Shown in pieces: positions 33,284 through 42,101 of a stretch of DNA of 64,000 bases. How positions within the stretch are numbered: the stretch's first letter is position 1; every line of letters starts with the position of its first letter. The translations under genes and the position numbers were made by a program. Source of the stretch: Lachnospiraceae bacterium (GTDB lineage Bacteria > Bacillota > Clostridia > Lachnospirales > Lachnospiraceae); contig JAJQCZ010000019.1 in the NCBI GenBank assembly GCA_021202465.1, forward strand, positions 1 through 64,000, in the 5' to 3' direction. The notes beneath the pieces are model-generated. The model did not search any database. It was not told the DNA's origin and saw only the letters and a list, made by a program, of their open reading frames with translations.

Positions 33284-34931
33284 AATACAGCTTGAGGAAC
33301 GGCGGCGCCGGGTACCGGAGGGAACGGTGTTGGAGCGACTGGCGCGGGAGTATCAGAGGCCTGGAGAGCCACAGATCGTTCTGGCTCTGGTGGACGGGAA
33401 GCTGCAGGAGTTACATAAGACATTGACAAAGCCATGTACGGTTCGATTTCTGACCACCGCGGACGTCTCTGGCATGCGGGCTTACGAGCGGAGCGCGCAG
33501 CTGCTAATGAATAAGGCAATCTATGATGTGACGCCGCCGGAGCGGCTGGAGAGGGTGACCTCCCAGTTCTCCGTGACCGGAGGCATCTATGTTGAGGTGC
33601 AGGGAGATTTCCCGCTGGATGAAGCGTGGCTGGCGCGGGTGCGGACAAGGATGCGGGAGCTGGTCGAAGCGGATCTGCCGATCCGGAAGACGCTCCTTCA
33701 TGTTAACGAAGCTCTGGCTCTCTTTCATCAGGCCAGGATGTACAGCAAGGAGAAGCTGCTGCGCTACCGCCGCAGCTCGTACGTGAATGTCTATTCTCTG
33801 GATGGATTCGTGGATTATCATTACGGTTACATGGTTCCCTCAACGGGATATCTGCAGGCCTTTGAGCTGGAGCTTTATCACAGCGGTCTGGTGCTGCGCC
33901 TGCCGGAGCGGAAGAATCCGGGCCGTGTCGCGCCCTTCTGTCCCAATGAGAAGCTGTTTACGGTGATGAAGGAATCCACGGCCTGGGATGAGCGGATGCA
34001 TCTGTCAACGGTGGGGGAACTCAATGACCAGATCGCCGGCGGCCATGCGCAGGATATGATCCTTGTCGCCGAGGCCCGGCAGGAGAAACAGATCGCGGAC
34101 ATCGCGGAGGCAATCGCCCGCCATCCGGACCGGAAGATCATCCTGATCGCCGGCCCCTCTTCCTCGGGGAAGACCAGTTTCTCCCACCGGCTGTCGATCC
34201 AGCTGCGGGTGCAGGGGCTGACGCCTCATCCCATCGCCGTGGACGATTATTTTGTCGATCGTGAGAAAAATCCGCGGGATGCCGACGGAAATTACGACTT
34301 CGAGGCGCTGGAATGTGTGGATGTATCTCTCTTCAACCGGGACATGAACGCGCTGCTGGCCGGGGAGACGGTCGAGCTTCCGACCTTTAATTTCACGCAG
34401 GGGAAGCGGGAATACCGGGGAAACTCTCTGAAGATCGGCTCCGGGGATATCCTCGTCATCGAGGGCATTCACTGCCTCAATGACCGGCTGACGGAGTTCC
34501 TGCCGACGGAAAGCCGCTTTAAGATCTATATCAGCGCGCTGACGCAGCTCAATATCGATGAGCATAACCGGATCCCCACCACGGACGGCCGCCTGATCCG
34601 GCGGATGATCCGCGACGCCAGAACGCGGGGAACCACGGCCGCGGCGACCCTGGCGCGCTGGGGGTCCGTGCGCCGCGGGGAGGAGAGGAACATCTTCCCC
34701 TACCAGGAGACGGCGGACGTCATGTTCAATTCCTCCCTGATCTATGAATTCTCCGTGATGAAGCCTTACGCCGAGCAGCTGCTCTTCGGTATTCCCCGGG
34801 ACGCGCCGGAGTACCGCGAGGCCAAGCGACTCCTGAAATTCTTCGACTATTTCCTGGCTGTGGACAGCCGGGATATTCCCGGAAATTCGCTGCTGAAGGA
34901 ATTCATCGGCGGCAGCATCTTCCGGGTATGA
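33273..34931 (+). CDS. TGS-domain nucleoside (uridine) kinase
   Basis: A 552-residue fusion. Residues 1-60 look like a TGS/ubiquitin-like fold. Residues about 60-270 resemble the threonyl-tRNA synthetase second domain (Ser-Ala-Gln-Leu-Leu-Met start). Residues 285-480 form a phosphoribulokinase/uridine-kinase domain with P-loop Gly-Pro-Ser-Ser-Ser-Gly-Lys-Thr near 295. This architecture is widespread in Clostridia and is annotated as nucleoside kinase, possibly phosphorylating uridine/cytidine. The substrate is unproven. It ends the trmK transcript and is followed by a terminator. Confidence 0.85.
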   Translation: MMIEIQLEERRRRVPEGTVLERLAREYQRPGEPQIVLALVDGKLQELHKTLTKPCTVRFLTTADVSGMRAYERSAQLLMNKAIYDVTPPERLERVTSQFSVTGGIYVEVQGDFPLDEAWLARVRTRMRELVEADLPIRKTLLHVNEALALFHQARMYSKEKLLRYRRSSYVNVYSLDGFVDYHYGYMVPSTGYLQAFELELYHSGLVLRLPERKNPGRVAPFCPNEKLFTVMKESTAWDERMHLSTVGELNDQIAGGHAQDMILVAEARQEKQIADIAEAIARHPDRKIILIAGPSSSGKTSFSHRLSIQLRVQGLTPHPIAVDDYFVDREKNPRDADGNYDFEALECVDVSLFNRDMNALLAGETVELPTFNFTQGKREYRGNSLKIGSGDILVIEGIHCLNDRLTEFLPTESRFKIYISALTQLNIDEHNRIPTTDGRLIRRMIRDARTRGTTAAATLARWGSVRRGEERNIFPYQETADVMFNSSLIYEFSVMKPYAEQLLFGIPRDAPEYREAKRLLKFFDYFLAVDSRDIPGNSLLKEFIGGSIFRV

Positions 34932-34943
34932 TATGAAGCTTCG

Positions 34944-34979
34944 CAGTCCGTTTCCGCACCCCGGAAGCGGGCTGTTTTT
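34944..34979 (+). terminator. Intrinsic terminator after the nucleoside kinase
   Basis: CAGTCCGTTTCC pairs with GGAAGCGGGCTG and is followed by five T residues. Confidence 0.88.
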
Positions 34980-34989
34980 CTGAAAGGAC

Positions 34990-35018
34990 TTGCAATCACA
35001 CGACTATTTTGATATATT
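34990..35018 (+). promoter_or_regulatory. rnpB promoter
   Basis: TTGCAA (34990-34995), 17 bp, TATATT (35013-35018). Confidence 0.65.
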
Positions 35019-35024
35019 GTAGGA

Positions 35025-35525
35025 GTTTGAGCAGGACAAATGGTCGCGGCTGCCATCCGGCAGACGAGGAAAGTCCGGGCTTCACAGGGCAGGATGCCGG
35101 CTAACGGCCGGTGGAGGCGACTCCCAGGACAGTGCAACAGAGATATACCGCGTCAGCAATGAGCCACGCGCCCGGACATCCGCTGTGAGGGACAGGAAAG
35201 CTCGCTTTCCTGGACAGAACAGCGGATGTCCGGGGATGCGGCGAATGCCGCGTAGCGAGAATTACGTTAGCAATTCGAGCGACCGCGTGACTCATGTCTC
35301 ATGCGATTGCATGGTTCGCTGGCGTAAGGGTGGAAAGGCAGTGTAAGAGACTACCGCCTGGCTGGTAACAGGCAGGGCACATGTAAACCCCATCCGAAGC
35401 AAGACCAACAGAGAGCATAAGGCGGCCCGTCTGCTCTCGGGTAGGTCGCTCGAGCCCGGTGGCGACGCCGGGCCTAGATAGATGACCATTCAACGACAGA
35501 ACCCGGCTTATCGGCCTGCTCAAAC
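35025..35525 (+). ncRNA. rnpB: RNase P RNA, class A, with enlarged P12 region
   Basis: The RNA starts and ends with a closing stem (TTTGAGCAGG / CCTGCTCAAA). Conserved elements appear in order: GAGGAAAGTCCGGGC (35066-35080), a CAACAGAGA-type segment, GGTGGAAAGGCAG, a GTAAACCCCAT segment, CATAAGGCGGCCCG, TAGATGACC and ACAGAACCCGGCTTA (35496-35510). It processes tRNA 5' ends. At about 500 nt it is longer than usual, because roughly 35145-35330 contains an extended GC-rich hairpin (GGACATCCGCTG/CAGCGGATGTCC) plus two extra hairpins in the P12 area. Confidence 0.95.
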
Positions 35526-35674
35526 TTTTGCTGTAAACAATACGCGTTCCGGCTGCTTACGGCAGCAGGAATCCGGCGTGCTGACGGCGTCGACGCATCT
35601 GGGAAGCTTCGGTATGTGAGCACTATTTACGCCGTACCGTGTGATACGGCGCCGACTGAGGGAGGAAATACGAA

Positions 35675-36886
35675 ATGAAAAAAATGAGAAAATGCAGCGG
35701 GCTGCTGGCGGCGATCCTGATGCTGTCTCTGGCTGTGAGCGGCTGCTCGACAGACGGCAATACGGAGACAACCGCGGCAGACACGGAGACGGCGGCGGAG
35801 ATCGCGACGGTGGCGGTCGGAGACGGAGAGACCGATACAGCGGAAGAGGGGAGCACAGAGTCCGCCGATTCCGAGACCGAAGAAGACTCAAGCTCGACCA
35901 GACCGGATTACAGTGCGGGTCTGGACGAGGACGGCTGTCTGACAGATCTTGACGTGGCTTCGCTGGTGACACTGCCGGATTATCAGAATGCGGTGCTCTC
36001 TCAGAGCGATGTGGAAGTCACGGATGACGACGTGCAGGAGGAGATCGACGAGATCCTTGAGAACTATGCGGAGACCACGGAGGTTACGGACCGGGCCGTC
36101 GAGGACGGAGATACCGTGAACATAGACTATGTGGGAAGCATCGATGGAGTGGAATTCGACGGCGGCAGTACCGAGGGCACCGGAACGGATGTTACCATCG
36201 GTGTGACCTCGTACATTGATGATTTTCTGGAGCAGCTTATCGGCCACACGCCGGGAGAGACCTTCGACGTGGAGGTGACCTTCCCGGATCCCTATGAGAA
36301 CAACACGGATCTGTCCGGTCAGGATGCAGTCTTTGAAGTGACGATTAATTATATTTCAGAGACGACGATTCCGGAGCTGACGGACGAATTCGTTGAGGAG
36401 AACCTGGCAGACAGCTATGGCTGCAGTACCGCTGACGAGCTGACGGCGCTTCTCCGGGAGGAACTGGAATCCGACGCTCAGTATACCGCTGTGTGGGAGT
36501 ATCTGCTGGAGAACAGCACCTTCAGCGAGGTGCCGGACAGTCTGGTGGAGGAACTGATCCAGGTCAATGTCGACTACTATGCGCAGTATGTGCTGGCCTA
36601 TTACTCGATGGAGCTGGAAGATTTCCTGAGCTATTATGATCAGACGGAGGACGATCTGCGGGAGGATTTGCGGGAATCGGCGGAAGAGGTGGCAGAGAAA
36701 TACATCATCGCTCAGGCTGTTGCGGAAGCGGAAGAGCTGGTCATTGATGATGAGGCTCTGACAGAGTATTTCGGTGACACGGATTATACCGATTATGTGG
36801 ATTACTATGGAGCCGGTTATGTGAAGATGCAGGTGCGAATCAGCCGGGTAGCCTCTCTGGTCTATGAGACCGCAACGCTGGAATAA
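35675..36886 (+). CDS. Trigger-factor-like peptidyl-prolyl isomerase lipoprotein
   Basis: A 403-residue lipoprotein: signal peptide Met-Lys-Lys-Met-Arg-Lys and a hydrophobic core ending in Val-Ser-Gly-Cys-Ser. A Thr/Glu/Asp linker (about 27-75) leads to an FKBP-type PPIase domain (Gly-Asp-Thr-Val-Asn-Ile-Asp-Tyr-Val-Gly, Phe-Asp-Gly-Gly, Phe-Pro-Asp-Pro-Tyr) and a helical C-terminus like that of trigger factor. It probably helps fold exported proteins at the outer face of the membrane, a role similar to PrsA. The 149 bases between rnpB and this gene show no clear promoter. Confidence 0.82.
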   Translation: MKKMRKCSGLLAAILMLSLAVSGCSTDGNTETTAADTETAAEIATVAVGDGETDTAEEGSTESADSETEEDSSSTRPDYSAGLDEDGCLTDLDVASLVTLPDYQNAVLSQSDVEVTDDDVQEEIDEILENYAETTEVTDRAVEDGDTVNIDYVGSIDGVEFDGGSTEGTGTDVTIGVTSYIDDFLEQLIGHTPGETFDVEVTFPDPYENNTDLSGQDAVFEVTINYISETTIPELTDEFVEENLADSYGCSTADELTALLREELESDAQYTAVWEYLLENSTFSEVPDSLVEELIQVNVDYYAQYVLAYYSMELEDFLSYYDQTEDDLREDLRESAEEVAEKYIIAQAVAEAEELVIDDEALTEYFGDTDYTDYVDYYGAGYVKMQVRISRVASLVYETATLE

Positions 36887-36939
36887 CATAGCGGTGATAT
36901 GAATTGGATATGAATGAACTGTGAACGGGAGGAAGTGTC

Positions 36940-36981
36940 ATGACAAGTGCGCTGCCAAAAGTTGCACAGCATGAAAATTAA
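36940..36981 (+). CDS. Possible 13-codon small ORF
   Basis: ATG at 36940 follows a GGGAGG ribosome site and encodes Met-Thr-Ser-Ala-Leu-Pro-Lys-Val-Ala-Gln-His-Glu-Asn. It lies in the 247-base gap before the BlaI-type regulator. Only the good ribosome site supports it. Confidence 0.2.
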   Translation: MTSALPKVAQHEN

Positions 36982-37064
36982 GGGGGAATTTCCCGCTGAA
37001 ACATGAAAATATCGGAGTATCCTTTCATAAATGGTAAAATTTGTCGAAACAGGAAAAAAGGGAG

Positions 37065-37093
37065 TTGCTTTTGCACAACAAAGGTGATATAAT
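37065..37093 (+). promoter_or_regulatory. Promoter of the BlaI-type regulator
   Basis: TTGCTT (37065-37070), 17 bp, TATAAT (37088-37093). Confidence 0.75.
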
Positions 37094-37133
37094 TTCCAAA
37101 TGTAATGCGGGGACAAAGGAAGGAGTAAATAAT

Positions 37134-37466
37134 ATGGCTGAACTTGTAAATCTGACGGAGTGTGAGAAGATTGTCATGAAAGGCGTCTGGGACGCCGGGA
37201 AGGACGCTTCACTTGTTGAGATCATGACAACGGTCCGGGACAGATACCATAAGGATTGGAAGCGCCAGACAGTATCGACATTTTTGCTGCACCTGATTCA
37301 AAAGGGATATCTGACCTCCTACCGTGTGGGACGGGTCTTTTATTATCATGAAGAGGTGAGCCTGGAGGAATACCGGCTTCATCTTACCGGTGAATTCCTG
37401 AAATTCTGGTATGACAATTCGCGGCAGGAGTTTGAACGCGTGGCGAAGGAACTGGATCTGGCGTGA
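37134..37466 (+). CDS. BlaI/MecI/CopY family repressor
   Basis: A 110-residue winged-helix protein: Leu-Thr-Glu-Cys-Glu-Lys-Ile-Val-Met-Lys-x-Val-Trp near the start, Trp-Lys-Arg-Gln-Thr-Val-Ser-Thr-Phe-Leu recognition helix and Gly-Arg-Val-Phe-Tyr-Tyr wing, fitting BlaI/CopY. The family represses beta-lactamase or copper genes. No sensor (BlaR1) or obvious target is adjacent, so it is an orphan here. AAGGAAGGAG precedes ATG; its own terminator follows. Confidence 0.85.
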   Translation: MAELVNLTECEKIVMKGVWDAGKDASLVEIMTTVRDRYHKDWKRQTVSTFLLHLIQKGYLTSYRVGRVFYYHEEVSLEEYRLHLTGEFLKFWYDNSRQEFERVAKELDLA

Positions 37467-37484
37467 AGATGAGAGAGCGAAAGA

Positions 37485-37511
37485 AGGGCGGCGGAAGCTG
37501 CTCTTTTTTTT
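37485..37511 (+). terminator. Terminator after the BlaI-type regulator
   Basis: AGGGCGGC pairs with GCTGCTCT around GGAA, with two GU pairs, followed by a T run. Confidence 0.8.
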
Positions 37512-37537
37512 GTCATATTCCCTAAGGCATGAAAAGA

Positions 37538-37680
37538 GGGATACCCCGAAGCCCGAAGGCTCCGAATGTATCCCGTTTTAAGGAGAAGGCAGGCAATTGG
37601 ATGATTCCTGCGGAAGCCCGGACGGGAAAGCGGCATCCCTGAATGTAATGAGGGGAAGCAGGGCTCCGCACAGTCCGCAG
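37538..37680. other. Structured intergenic segment (possible RNA)
   Basis: Two nested folds stand out. GGGATAC/GTATCCC (37538-37574) encloses GCC-CGAA-GGC and, on the minus strand, is followed by TCTTTTC. A larger fold CTGCGGA ... TCCGCAG (37609-37680) encloses AGCCC/GGGCT and ATCCCT/AGGGGA pairs. No convincing protein frame exists. It may be the distal part of a minus-strand RNA from the promoter at 37743-37771. Confidence 0.4.
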
Positions 37681-37737
37681 GAAAAAGAAAAAGCGCCTTA
37701 GGAGAGAACTCTCTCTTAAAGCGCCTTTGCTTTACAT
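37680..37737 (-). ncRNA. Candidate small RNA
   Basis: A minus-strand transcript from the strong promoter at 37743-37771 would, after about 12 bases, enter an 18-bp hairpin (AAAGGCGCTTTAAGAGAG pairing with CTCTCCTAAGGCGCTTT, loop AGTT) ending in CTTTTTCTTTTTC. The product would be a stable RNA of about 55-60 nt. With read-through, it could extend to about 37530. I recognise no known family. Confidence 0.45.
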
Positions 37738-37742
37738 GCTGC

Positions 37743-37771
37743 ATTCTACACCGCGCACGAGGATTTGTCAA
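37743..37771 (-). promoter_or_regulatory. Strong minus-strand promoter with A/T-rich upstream element
   Basis: On the minus strand, TTGACA (37771-37766), 17 bp, TAGAAT (37748-37743). About 85 bases upstream on that strand (37772-37858) are A/T-rich, like the UP elements of stable-RNA promoters. No protein gene follows. Confidence 0.7.
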
Positions 37772-37926
37772 GAGAAAAAAGAAAATAAATCAAATAAAGT
37801 ATTTTACTTAATTATCAAAAATAAAATCTGTGAAAAATTAATTAATATAGTTACAAACAGGCAAGGCGACCCGATCTTCTTTCGTGTATGATTTGCGGGG
37901 CGGCGTATTTTTCATACAGATTGCTC

Positions 37927-37956
37927 TTGTGAAGAGACGGAGAGATAGGGTATAGT
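37927..37956 (+). promoter_or_regulatory. Promoter of the MoxR/VWA pair
   Basis: TTGTGA (37927-37932), 18 bp, TATAGT (37951-37956), 21 bases before the start codon. Confidence 0.45.
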
Positions 37957-37977
37957 AGAGCAGGAAGGAGGCAGTGT

Positions 37978-38901
37978 ATGGACGTGATTAATCGACAGCT
38001 GGAACGGCAGCAGGTAGCCCCGGGGCTGCGGAGGGATCTGGAGGAATTCCGGAGAAGACATCCGGTGCCGGAGAAGGCGCAGGGACGGGTTCTTCCGCCG
38101 CCGATCCCTTATATCGGGCGGGAGGTACTGGAAATGTCCGTCGCCGCGCTGCTCGCGGGGGAGAATCTTCTCCTGTCCGGCTCCAAGGCCACGGGGAAGA
38201 ATGTGCTGGCGGAGAATCTGGCCTGGCTCTTCCGGCGGCCGGTTTACAATATTTCCTTTCATGTGAATACGGACAGCAGCTCGCTGATCGGAACGGATAC
38301 GTTCCGCGAGGGCGAGGTACAGTTCCGGGAGGGGCCGGTGACGCAGTGCGCGCTCTGTGGGGGCTTTGGCGTGCTGGATGAGATCAATATGGCGAAGAAT
38401 GACGCGGCGGCGGTGCTGCACGCGACGCTGGATTACCGCCGCGTGATCGATGTGCCGGGCTATGAGAGGATCGTCCTCGATGAGGCCACCCGCTTCATCG
38501 CCACGATGAACTACGGTTATGCGGGAACACGCGAGCTGAACGAGGCGCTGGTCTCGCGTTTTCTGGTCATTGATATGCCGGAGCTGACGGAGGAGGTGCT
38601 GGCCGGGATTCTGACCGGGGCTTTTCCGGGGCTGCGGACGGAGGCCCGGGATGCTTTTATCGGGCTGTTCCTTGACCTGGAACAGAAAGCGCATAACGGT
38701 GAGATCTCCACAAAATCTCTGGACCTGCGGGGGATGCTGGCGGCTCTGCGGCTGATCCACGCGGGCATCGCGCCGGGGCGGGCTCTGGATATGGGGCTGG
38801 TGAACAAGAGCTTTGATCTCTTCGAGCGGGAAATCGTCGGGGACGTGGTGCTGACACGGATCCCGGAGGAATGGACGGCCGCAGAGGTGTTTGTGGACTG
38901 A
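37978..38901 (+). CDS. MoxR/CbbQ-type AAA+ ATPase
   Basis: A 307-residue AAA+ protein: Walker A Gly-Ser-Lys-Ala-Thr-Gly-Lys-Asn near residue 65, Walker B Phe-Gly-Val-Leu-Asp-Glu-Ile-Asn near 135, sensor 1 Thr-Met-Asn-Tyr-Gly, and Leu-Val-Ser-Arg-Phe arginine finger. With the downstream VWA protein it resembles CbbQ-CbbO and NorQ-NorD pairs, which use ATP to activate or insert cofactors into metalloenzymes. The client here is unknown. Confidence 0.85.
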   Translation: MDVINRQLERQQVAPGLRRDLEEFRRRHPVPEKAQGRVLPPPIPYIGREVLEMSVAALLAGENLLLSGSKATGKNVLAENLAWLFRRPVYNISFHVNTDSSSLIGTDTFREGEVQFREGPVTQCALCGGFGVLDEINMAKNDAAAVLHATLDYRRVIDVPGYERIVLDEATRFIATMNYGYAGTRELNEALVSRFLVIDMPELTEEVLAGILTGAFPGLRTEARDAFIGLFLDLEQKAHNGEISTKSLDLRGMLAALRLIHAGIAPGRALDMGLVNKSFDLFEREIVGDVVLTRIPEEWTAAEVFVD

Positions 38902-38953
38902 GAGCGGCGTGCGGGGCCGGGAACAGTGAAAAAGCGCGGAGAAAGGAGGGAGG

Positions 38954-40729
38954 ATGGTGGGCCTTGACGAGGAGGAAGAGGAGCTGAGACGGGCGGAGGC
39001 GGAGAACCGGATCCGCAACCTGGTCTGGACGGTCAGCGGTGATTACGGAATGCGGGTCCAGCCGGATGTTGATTTGTTTCTGCGTTCGCGGGAGCGGGGG
39101 CTGTACCGGGCCGTGTGCGAGGGAGCCTTTTTCCGTTATTATGACCAGAGGGCGTTCTCTCTCTATCTGATGAAGAAGCTGTATTTTGAGGCGGACGAGC
39201 GCATGCTGGAGCGGATCGTCCACCTCTGCATGGATGCCGCAGTCTTCCGGACGCTGATCCGGGAGCGGCGGGGCGTGGAGGCACTGCGCCGCCGGGCGGC
39301 GGAGGAATTCCTTGAGCGGGAGTTTGCAGCGAATACCTCGACGCCGCTGGGGCGTCTGTTTCTGAGCTATTATGGGAGGCTGACCGGCGGGAGTGCTGCG
39401 GCGGATGCTGTTACCGCGGAGATGCTTGCGGTGCTGGATTGCCTTTCGCAGGAAATTCCGGCCGGAGAGCGGGTCTCTGCCCGGCCGGTGATCGAGGCGG
39501 TGGATCTTCTATACAATCGTCTCGTGGATCCGGGCTTCGTGCGCCGCCATGGAGATCTGGAGCATGTGCTGGGGGTGACGCTGGAGGAGCTGGCAGAAAG
39601 TGACTTTGACTGGCAGGATTTCCTGGCGGAGGAGGCGGAGGAAACGGCCACCTCCGAGCCTCCGCCCGCCGCCGAGCCCCCCGGGGCGGGCGGCGAGCGG
39701 AGGGCGGGAAGCAGCGCCCCGATTCGTCTGGATGAGAAGGCCCGTGCCCGGGCCTATTCCTACATGGAACTGAACTACGGGCGCTCTTATATGAAACCGC
39801 TGGAGCAGAAACGCCTCAATCATGCTCTGTGCCGGGGCACGCACGACGGCTGCAGTCTGTATTTCACGGACGGGATTCTCCATAATATGGTGCGCAGGAA
39901 TTATCAGTTTGAGTATGTACGGCGTCAGGAAGAGTTCAACCGGACGACGTACCGGAGGAGCCGTCAGATGGCGAACCGGAACATACACATCTTATCGGAC
40001 ATGCTGCGTCAGGCGCTGATCCGGCGCACCGAAGAGGAATACGTCCGCAGTGAGACGGGGCGGATTCTTCCGCGGGAGCTGTGGCGGACGAAGTATACGG
40101 GGGAGAGGCGAATCTTCGAGCGGCGGGTTCCCGCGGAGAGTGCGGAATTTGTCGTAGATATCCTCATGGATGCCAGCGGGTCGCAGCGGGACCGGCGGGG
40201 CGAGGTGGCGGTGCAGAGTTTTATCCTCAGCGAGGCGCTGAGCATCGTGGGAATCCCTCATCGGGTGCAGAGCTTCTGCACCTGCTGGGATTATACGATT
40301 CTGCAGCGTTTCCGGGAATATGACGATCCGCGGGAGAAAAACCAGAGGATTTTTGAGTACAGCACCTCGGCCAATAACCGGGACGGGCTGGCTGTGCGGG
40401 CGGCCGCGCAGGGTCTCCTACAGCGTCCGGAGGAGAATAAGATCCTGATCATACTCAGTGACGGACGCCCGAATGACCGCATCGTCAACCGTACCGTCAG
40501 CCGGGCTCCGGCCCTCTATACCAGGGAGTTTGCCGTGCGGGATACGGCAGAGGAGATACGCCGTGTCCGCGGCGCCGGGGTGGCGGTTCTGGGCGTCTTC
40601 GCCGGAGAGGAGACGGATCTTGACGCGGAGAAGAAGATCTTCGGGCGGGATTTTGCCTATATCCGGGATATCCGGAATTTTTCCCCCACGGTGGGGCGCT
40701 ATCTCCGACGGCAGCTGGATCTGGCGTGA
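38954..40729 (+). CDS. VWA-domain protein (NorD/CobT-like), partner of the MoxR ATPase
   Basis: A 591-residue protein. The N-terminal 220 residues are helical, followed by a Pro/Ala/Glu linker (about 232-255) and a C-terminal von Willebrand A domain (about 395-591) with the MIDAS start Asp-Ala-Ser-Gly-Ser and later Leu-Ser-Asp-Gly-Arg-Pro-Asn-Asp. NorD-like members recruit MoxR-type ATPases to their clients. It follows the ATPase by 52 bases with AAAGGAGGG. No obvious client enzyme is adjacent. Confidence 0.82.
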   Translation: MVGLDEEEEELRRAEAENRIRNLVWTVSGDYGMRVQPDVDLFLRSRERGLYRAVCEGAFFRYYDQRAFSLYLMKKLYFEADERMLERIVHLCMDAAVFRTLIRERRGVEALRRRAAEEFLEREFAANTSTPLGRLFLSYYGRLTGGSAAADAVTAEMLAVLDCLSQEIPAGERVSARPVIEAVDLLYNRLVDPGFVRRHGDLEHVLGVTLEELAESDFDWQDFLAEEAEETATSEPPPAAEPPGAGGERRAGSSAPIRLDEKARARAYSYMELNYGRSYMKPLEQKRLNHALCRGTHDGCSLYFTDGILHNMVRRNYQFEYVRRQEEFNRTTYRRSRQMANRNIHILSDMLRQALIRRTEEEYVRSETGRILPRELWRTKYTGERRIFERRVPAESAEFVVDILMDASGSQRDRRGEVAVQSFILSEALSIVGIPHRVQSFCTCWDYTILQRFREYDDPREKNQRIFEYSTSANNRDGLAVRAAAQGLLQRPEENKILIILSDGRPNDRIVNRTVSRAPALYTREFAVRDTAEEIRRVRGAGVAVLGVFAGEETDLDAEKKIFGRDFAYIRDIRNFSPTVGRYLRRQLDLA

Positions 40730-40795
40730 GGCGGCGGCCGGGGCGAAGGAAATCGTCGGAGGACTCCGGCCTTCTGTCCGGCTCCGGGAAAACAG

Positions 40796-40824
40796 TTGAC
40801 AAGAATCTACTTTCTCATTAAACT
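40796..40824 (+). promoter_or_regulatory. Promoter of the glutamine synthetase operon
   Basis: TTGACA (40796-40801), 17 bp, TAAACT (40819-40824), leaving only a 23-base leader. Confidence 0.75.
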
Positions 40825-40853
40825 TAGGATGTTCTGAAGGGAGGAGCCTGCCC

Positions 40854-42087
40854 ATGTACTATACGGAAGCGGAAGCCGTTGAATTTCTGAATGACCACGA
40901 TGTGACCTTTATTCGTCTGGAATTCTGTGATCCCTATGGGATAATGAAAAATGTCTCGATCATGAGCACGGATATGAACCGGGCCTTCACAGCGGGGATA
41001 TCCATCGATGCATCGGCGATTCAGGGCTTTGCCACGGTGGATGAGTCCGATCTGTTCCTTCGGCCTGTCCCTTCGACGCTGACGCTGCTTCCCTGGCGGC
41101 CGGCGCAGGGGCGGACCGCCAGCTTCTACTGTGAGATCACCTATCCGGACGGACGTCCCTTTGAGATGGACAGTCGGCGGATTCTGCAGAAAGCGGTCGA
41201 TCACGCGGAGTCGATGGGAATCCGCTGCAGCTTTGGCGCAGAATGTGAATTTTACCTTTTTCAGAGAGACGAGGAGGGGAAACCGACCCGGATCCCTTCG
41301 GATTACGCCACCTATATGGATGTGGCTCCTCTCGATCAGGGGGAAAATGTGCGCCGTGAGATCTGCCTGGCGCTGCAGCAGATGGATTTCGCCCCGGAGG
41401 CCTCCCGTCATGAGGTGGGACCCGGACAGAATGAGATTGATTTCCGCTACAGTGATGCGATGACTTCGGCGGATAATGTACAGACCTTCAAGTCGGTGGT
41501 GGAGACCGTGGCGGCGGCCAATGGGCTCCATGCCAATTTCCGGCCCAAGCCGCTGGCGGACCAGGCCGGCAACGGCTTTCATGTGAACATGTCCCCCCCG
41601 GCGTCTGGGGAGCACCGATCCGGATCCGGATCTGAAGCGCCATTTTATGGCCGGGATCCTGGCACGGGTGCGGGAGATCACGGCGTTTCTGAATCCCACA
41701 GAGGAGTCTTATCTTCGTCTGGGGAGCTTCAAGGCACCGCGGTATGTGTCCTGGTCGCCGTTAAACCGCTCGCAGCTGATCCGTATCCCGGCAGGAAGCG
41801 GGGAGTATGACCGGATTGAGCTGCGTTCAGCGGACTGTATGACCAATCCCTATCTGGCCTATGCGCTGCTGCTGGAAGCGGGGCTGGAGGGGATCGCGGG
41901 AGAGTGGGAACCGCCGGAGCCTGTGAACCGCAACCTGTATGAGGCGCCGGAGAGCGAGCTGAAGGAGATTCCGCAGCTTCCTGCCACTTATCGCGACGCG
42001 ATCCGCCTGGCCGAAGAGAGCCGACTGGTGCGGAAGGTCCTGCCGGAGGGAATGCTTGCGGCGTATCGCTCTCAGGCCAGGGAATAG
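40854..42087 (+). pseudogene. glnA: Glutamine synthetase, frameshifted
   Basis: The first frame (from 40854) encodes a glutamine synthetase: beta-grasp region, then Gly-Ala-Glu-Cys-Glu-Phe-Tyr-Leu-Phe (metal Glu), Glu-Val-Gly-Pro-Gly-Gln-Asn-Glu-Ile-Asp, and Gly-Asn-Gly-Phe-His-Val-Asn-Met-Ser at about residue 245. At a run of seven C (41593-41599) the frame breaks. The next frame continues exactly with the rest (His-Phe-Met-Ala-Gly-Ile-Leu, Arg-Leu-Gly-Ser-Phe-Lys-Ala-Pro, Arg-Ile-Glu-Leu-Arg-Ser) to 42087. One C too many explains everything. Either the gene is disrupted, switches frame at the run, or the base is a sequencing error. Intact it would make about 410 residues. Confidence 0.85.
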
Positions 42088-42101
42088 TGGAAGGAGAACA
42101 C

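Noticed and set aside
37379-37771. A 130-codon minus-strand open frame in the intergenic region
   Set aside because: Its start is upstream of the predicted minus-strand promoter start site, it lacks a ribosome site and runs through hairpin sequences; an RNA explanation fits better.
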